The notes beneath the pieces are model-generated. The model made no database searches. It was given only the letters and a program-made list of their open reading frames with translations, and was not told the origin of the DNA. 15,424 bases of DNA. It comes from Oscillospiraceae bacterium (lineage in GTDB: Bacteria > Bacillota > Clostridia > Oscillospirales > Oscillospiraceae). The stretch's first letter is position 1; each line of letters starts with the position of its first letter. The position numbers and the translations under genes are program-made. The stretch spans positions 1-15,424 of the forward strand of contig WQVW01000009.1 of assembly GCA_009785655.1 (NCBI GenBank), read 5' to 3'. Of the stretch, positions 12,278 to 15,424 are shown one piece after another.

Positions 12278-15090
12278 TATTTGCTCCCCCTTTCAACCCA
12301 AGCGGTGGCTTTCAATCCGGAAGCACGGTCGTATTCGCGGTTCCAAGCCTCTGGATATGCTGTTCTCCACTCATCGTATTGTGCCATACTGACACGCTCT
12401 ACATCGACGAGGAATGATGTGGTTGCCTGGCCTGCGGCATGTTTGGATGTGAGTCCCTTCGGTGTGATGAGATTTATCGCGCCGCCGCGATCCAGCTTAC
12501 CGGGGATGATAATATCTGTCCGCGCACCGTGATCAACCGAGACAGCACCCGGCATAATGCGCTCAAACACCAAGGCACCGCAGAGCACGCTTCCGCGCTC
12601 GTTGAATACGCGCACGATGTCGCCGTTTCTGATTCCTCTGGTTTCGGCATCTGTGGGATGTATCCAGCAAGGCTCATACAGATATCCATCAAACCCTCTG
12701 ACCTTGCCGGTATCGGCTTCTTTTGTCCATGGAATATCGTCGGCCTGCGCATGGACTCTCCATCTGGGGTGGTTGGTGATAATCAGCAGCGGATAAGTCC
12801 GGGCTCTGCTGGAAGAGAGACGCTCGTCATGCGTGATGCCTTTTTCAATCCATTGCGGATACGGCGGACGCTCTTCATCGTTGGGGAAGTATTTTGAGAG
12901 GTTTGTTGAGCAGAATTCCAGTTTCCCTGTTGGTGTCGGCAACGGATTCTTGACAGGATCCATCGCGAACTCGTACAGGCCAGCGGGGAGTTTTCGCCAG
13001 TTTTTAGAGACCGGGATGACCATGTAATCCTTCTCGCACCACTCTTCGTAAGGAACAATTTTATCAAAGTTCATGCCTTTGTAGACGCCTTCGATATATT
13101 GCTCGACAGTTCTGCCTATTGTGACTTCTTTCTCCATGCCGAGTTTTTTCGCAATCTCGACAACAGCCTCAAAGTCACTCTTCGACTCACCGACCGGCTC
13201 GATCGCTTTTCTCATGTTCAGCATGGTCTGGAAATGTTCGCCATCGCGGACGCACGGCATCACGTCATCTACTTCAAGGTAGGTGTTCGTTGGCAGTACG
13301 ATATCCGCATAGATACAGTCGTTTTCCAGCCACGGGTGCTGCGCCAAGACAAACTCGATCTGCGGGTCACGTATCGTCATGCCGATATCAAAACCGTCGC
13401 CCCAGCAAGTTTGGCGGCAAGGGGTGTCCGTCCATACCATACGAATCGGAACACCGTCATAATCGACCTTATAGTATGTCGATTCGAGGTCTCTGTCGTC
13501 ATGCTTAAGGTTAGGATTGTTTTGGGTAGAGCCTTGTTTCATGCGTAGGTCGCCTTTTCTGACCGGGTAGTTGTATTTTACCATTTGGTCTACAGGCTCT
13601 TCCTCATGTCCGCCGGTACCCCAGAAGTTAAGGGTTTTGTCTGTGCCAGCCTTGATTGCTTCTTCGATTAGGGTCTTCGGAATCAATTGCTTGCCCCACG
13701 CCTGCGGTGTGCCGCGGTGCGGGTTGAAGATTCTCTCATGCAGTTCCGGGTCTTTTTGCTTAATCGTCTCAAACGTACCCGAATATTCTTGGAAACCTTT
13801 TGATGTGTCGGAGTTGGCGATGTCGTAATTCAGCTGATCCCACGTGATGTTTTTCGGCATACCCATGTAGGCGATTTGCGCATGGTGCCGCCCCGGTTTG
13901 CCGAGCCCCTGCATACCAAGCAGTATAACTTCAAGCCGTGCAGGCTCTGTGGAATACGGCCCTCTGATATAGCCGCCGCCGAAGTAGTGACCAACTGTTG
14001 TGATTTTCTTTGCCCAGTCCCTGGCCAAGGCTTTGATTGTGTAGGACGGGATGCCGCACTTTTCAGCCGCCCATTTTGGCGTTTTAGGCACACCGTCCAC
14101 TTTGCCGAGCACGTAATCTTCCATCTTATCCATGCCGACCGCATGGGTGGCAACATATTCTTTGTCGTATGTACCCTCGGTCACCCAAGTGTAAATGATC
14201 GCCAGTTGCAGCGCCGCGTCGGTGTTCGGAAGCACCGGAATCCATTTGTCGCCGTGGATGGCTGCCGAATAGTTGAGGTCTGGGCAGATATAAACTTGCT
14301 TAATGCCGCATTCGTTCCAGAAGAACATCAAACGGCTGGCCATCTGTCCGCGGAAGCCCCAAGGCGTGGTCTCAAGGTCGCCGCCCTGTACGATCAGCAG
14401 TTCAGTATTCTCAGTGATATCGACCACGATATTTTCCGCCGGAGCCATGTTGCCGATGAAGCCTTTGCCCCATACGTGTTTCGCGCCCCAGTACCAGCCT
14501 TCCCAGCTGTCCGGATTTCTCACTTGCTGGGTGAAGCCGCCCATTTTGTCCAGCAACAGCGTACTGCAGCCGTGCGGCGCATGGATCAGCTTACTTTCAG
14601 AGTGTCCGTCACATTGCAGCAGGATCGACAACGGGCCGTACTCTTTATGTACGCGGCGGATTTCTGCTGCGATGAGGTCTGTGGCCTCGTCCCAGGAAAT
14701 ACGCTCAAACTTGCTTGAGCCGCGGTTCTGTGGATTGCGTTCACCATTGGGATCCCAGTCAACGCGCTTCATCGGATACGGAACGCGGTTTGGTGAATAA
14801 GCCCTCTTTTTGTATGCCAAGCCCCACGGTGGCGGAACCGACTTGCTGAGCGGCCGCCATTTTACGCCGTTGCGCTCCATCTCCCATGCGTTGAAGCTTT
14901 CGTAATCGTACTTCGAGTCATAGTGGAGCGGTCTGATACGGACGACTTTTCCATCTTTGACATCGACATGTGCCGGACAAGCCCCAAAGATGCCACCACT
15001 TAGGTTGATTGCCTTGACGACGGTCTTATCGGTGCCCACGGGCGGTGGCTTGGTACCGGGAATAGCTTTTGACTTATTGTTTTCTGCCAC
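12277..15090 (-). CDS. Molybdopterin alpha (catalytic) subunit, pyrogallol-phloroglucinol transhydroxylase family
   Basis: The 937-residue product starts at GTG 15090, eight bases after AGGAGG. It belongs to the DMSO-reductase superfamily and should bind bis-MGD with Mo or W. Family stretches in order are VPYPMKRVDWDPNGERNPQ (104-122), RISWDEATD (130-138), NPDSWEGWYWG (192-202), HPRWRVHA (774-781), DAETRGIRNGD (814-824) and a C-terminal dinucleotide-binding domain. Ser195 sits where I recall the Mo-ligand Ser175 of Pelobacter transhydroxylase. Asp194 and His163 match the catalytic Asp174 and His144. The N-terminal cysteine set for cluster FS0 is absent, as in that family; only Cys38 is there. 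No twin-arginine signal is seen, so it is cytoplasmic. Residues about 900-937 extend past the usual end. The substrate is probably a polyhydroxylated aromatic, but transhydroxylation, dehydroxylation or another reaction cannot be decided. No closer characterised relative is claimed. Confidence 0.93.
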   Translation of the reverse strand: MAENNKSKAIPGTKPPPVGTDKTVVKAINLSGGIFGACPAHVDVKDGKVVRIRPLHYDSKYDYESFNAWEMERNGVKWRPLSKSVPPPWGLAYKKRAYSPNRVPYPMKRVDWDPNGERNPQNRGSSKFERISWDEATDLIAAEIRRVHKEYGPLSILLQCDGHSESKLIHAPHGCSTLLLDKMGGFTQQVRNPDSWEGWYWGAKHVWGKGFIGNMAPAENIVVDITENTELLIVQGGDLETTPWGFRGQMASRLMFFWNECGIKQVYICPDLNYSAAIHGDKWIPVLPNTDAALQLAIIYTWVTEGTYDKEYVATHAVGMDKMEDYVLGKVDGVPKTPKWAAEKCGIPSYTIKALARDWAKKITTVGHYFGGGYIRGPYSTEPARLEVILLGMQGLGKPGRHHAQIAYMGMPKNITWDQLNYDIANSDTSKGFQEYSGTFETIKQKDPELHERIFNPHRGTPQAWGKQLIPKTLIEEAIKAGTDKTLNFWGTGGHEEEPVDQMVKYNYPVRKGDLRMKQGSTQNNPNLKHDDRDLESTYYKVDYDGVPIRMVWTDTPCRQTCWGDGFDIGMTIRDPQIEFVLAQHPWLENDCIYADIVLPTNTYLEVDDVMPCVRDGEHFQTMLNMRKAIEPVGESKSDFEAVVEIAKKLGMEKEVTIGRTVEQYIEGVYKGMNFDKIVPYEEWCEKDYMVIPVSKNWRKLPAGLYEFAMDPVKNPLPTPTGKLEFCSTNLSKYFPNDEERPPYPQWIEKGITHDERLSSSRARTYPLLIITNHPRWRVHAQADDIPWTKEADTGKVRGFDGYLYEPCWIHPTDAETRGIRNGDIVRVFNERGSVLCGALVFERIMPGAVSVDHGARTDIIIPGKLDRGGAINLITPKGLTSKHAAGQATTSFLVDVERVSMAQYDEWRTAYPEAWNREYDRASGLKATAWVERGSK

Positions 15091-15142
15091 TTAATTTCCC
15101 TCCTATTCTGCAATTTTTCTGATTAAAAATACCTATAAAAAG

Positions 15143-15148
15143 ATTATA
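15143..15148 (-). promoter_or_regulatory. -10 element of the oxidoreductase operon
   Basis: TATAAT (15148-15143 on the minus strand) is a perfect -10, about 55 bases upstream of the GTG. The matching -35 position (15171-15166, TTCCCT) is weak, which suits an activator-dependent promoter. A LysR-type site is proposed upstream. Confidence 0.55.
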
Positions 15149-15202
15149 CAGACAGTTGCAGCATAAGGGAAACAAAAATGTTTTATCGTGTTCATTGTGT
15201 GG

Positions 15203-15217
15203 ATAAACTTTATTTAT
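15203..15217. promoter_or_regulatory. Candidate LysR-type binding box (T-N11-A)
   Basis: ATAAA (15203-15207), five bases and TTTAT (15213-15217) form a dyad containing the T-N11-A pattern of LysR-type regulators. It is centred about 70-75 bases upstream of the expected start of the oxidoreductase transcript, where such recognition sites usually lie. The DNA is AT-rich, so the match could be chance. Confidence 0.3.
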
Positions 15218-15233
15218 TCATGCGATATGAAAA

Positions 15234-15258
15234 GAGCCAAGGTCGTAGACCCTGGCTC
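15234..15258 (-). terminator. Terminator of the upstream LysR-type gene
   Basis: GAGCCA (15234-15239) with TGGCTC (15253-15258) and GGTC (15241-15244) with GACC (15248-15251) form a stem with one mismatch and a 3-base loop. Read on the minus strand it is followed by TTTTCAT. It lies 40 bases after the partial gene's stop and separates it from the oxidoreductase operon. Confidence 0.7.
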
Positions 15259-15297
15259 CCGATCTTGATATTGAAACCCTGCGAAACGGACTTGACA

Positions 15298-15424
15298 TCA
15301 CCCTGGATAGAGCGACAAAACAATGTCTCGGAATATTTTGCATGCGGTGGTTTTTAGGTCTTTTCTCCAAGCAAAAACGGTGGTGAATTCAGCGTCTTCG
15401 CCGCTGATTGGAAACGTGACGACA
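15298..15424 (-). CDS. C-terminal end of a probable LysR-type transcriptional regulator (partial)
   Basis: Read on the minus strand, a frame open from the window edge gives 41 residues before a TGA at 15300-15298. The end of the protein (SGEDAEFTTVFAWRKDLK, then TTACKIFRDIVLSLYPG) resembles the last strand and helix of the LysR substrate-binding domain, where an 'xWRKDxxLSPAxxxF' type of sequence is common. The other two minus-strand frames contain stops within this stretch. A terminator hairpin follows. If this is a LysR protein, it lies directly upstream of the molybdopterin operon in the same direction and is a natural candidate regulator of it. The DNA-binding part is outside the window, so the assignment rests on a short tail. 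Confidence 0.6.
   Translation of the reverse strand, partial: VVTFPISGEDAEFTTVFAWRKDLKTTACKIFRDIVLSLYPG

Noticed and set aside
13876..14718. 280-codon plus-strand open frame
   Set aside because: It lies wholly antisense within the molybdopterin alpha gene, with no ribosome binding site or recognisable motif.

Overview
The window looks like chromosome from an anaerobic, Gram-positive, Clostridia-like Firmicute. The evidence is strong AGGAGG-type ribosome binding sites, some TTG and GTG starts, sigma-A-like promoters, a PadR/DUF4097 envelope module, a YugP-type membrane protease, a B. subtilis-like S2 N-terminus, a radical SAM enzyme and a molybdopterin oxidoreductase. The species cannot be named from the sequence. 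No tRNA, rRNA, CRISPR array or insertion sequence was recognised.

Layout. (1) 1-1481, minus strand: the first 493 codons of a secreted, probably surface-exposed protein with Listeria/Bacteroides-type (InlB B-like) repeats; its C-terminus lies outside the window. (2) 1482-1832: AT-rich divergent control region with a promoter on each strand and an inverted repeat over the padR promoter. (3) 1833-4554, plus strand: a tight operon of a PadR regulator, a four-helix membrane protein, a membrane-anchored DUF4097 beta-repeat protein and a DUF2807-type lipoprotein broken by one frameshift near 4143. (4) 4578-6523, plus: rpsB-tsf (ribosomal protein S2 and EF-Ts) with its own promoter, a 5' hairpin and a terminator; a GNAT acetyltransferase follows at 6535-6960. 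(5) 7011-8162, minus: a duplicated cupin protein with a four-cysteine motif closing each half; divergent from it is an unrecognised 183-residue protein (8371-8922), then a YugP-like zinc peptidase (9130-9810). (6) 9959-10981, minus: a radical SAM/SPASM protein, divergent from a small four-cysteine zinc-ribbon protein (11146-11388). (7) 11465-15090, minus: a two-gene operon for a molybdopterin enzyme of the pyrogallol-phloroglucinol transhydroxylase family (beta subunit 11465-12277, alpha subunit 12277-15090, sharing one base). Upstream on the same strand are the last 41 codons of a probable LysR regulator (15298-15424).

How it fits together. The PadR module is a self-contained envelope-sensing type of operon. 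rpsB-tsf is housekeeping and lacks pyrH-frr immediately downstream. The most distinctive part is the transhydroxylase-like enzyme. Its alpha subunit keeps the family's NPDSWEGW active-site motif and has neither an export signal nor an N-terminal iron-sulfur cysteine set, so it is expected in the cytoplasm. Its beta subunit carries sixteen cysteines in four-cluster spacing, more than I recall for the Pelobacter transhydroxylase. This suggests, as inference, net electron transfer to an aromatic or polyphenol-like substrate, possibly under control of the neighbouring LysR protein. The bicupin with cysteine motifs is the second unusual item.
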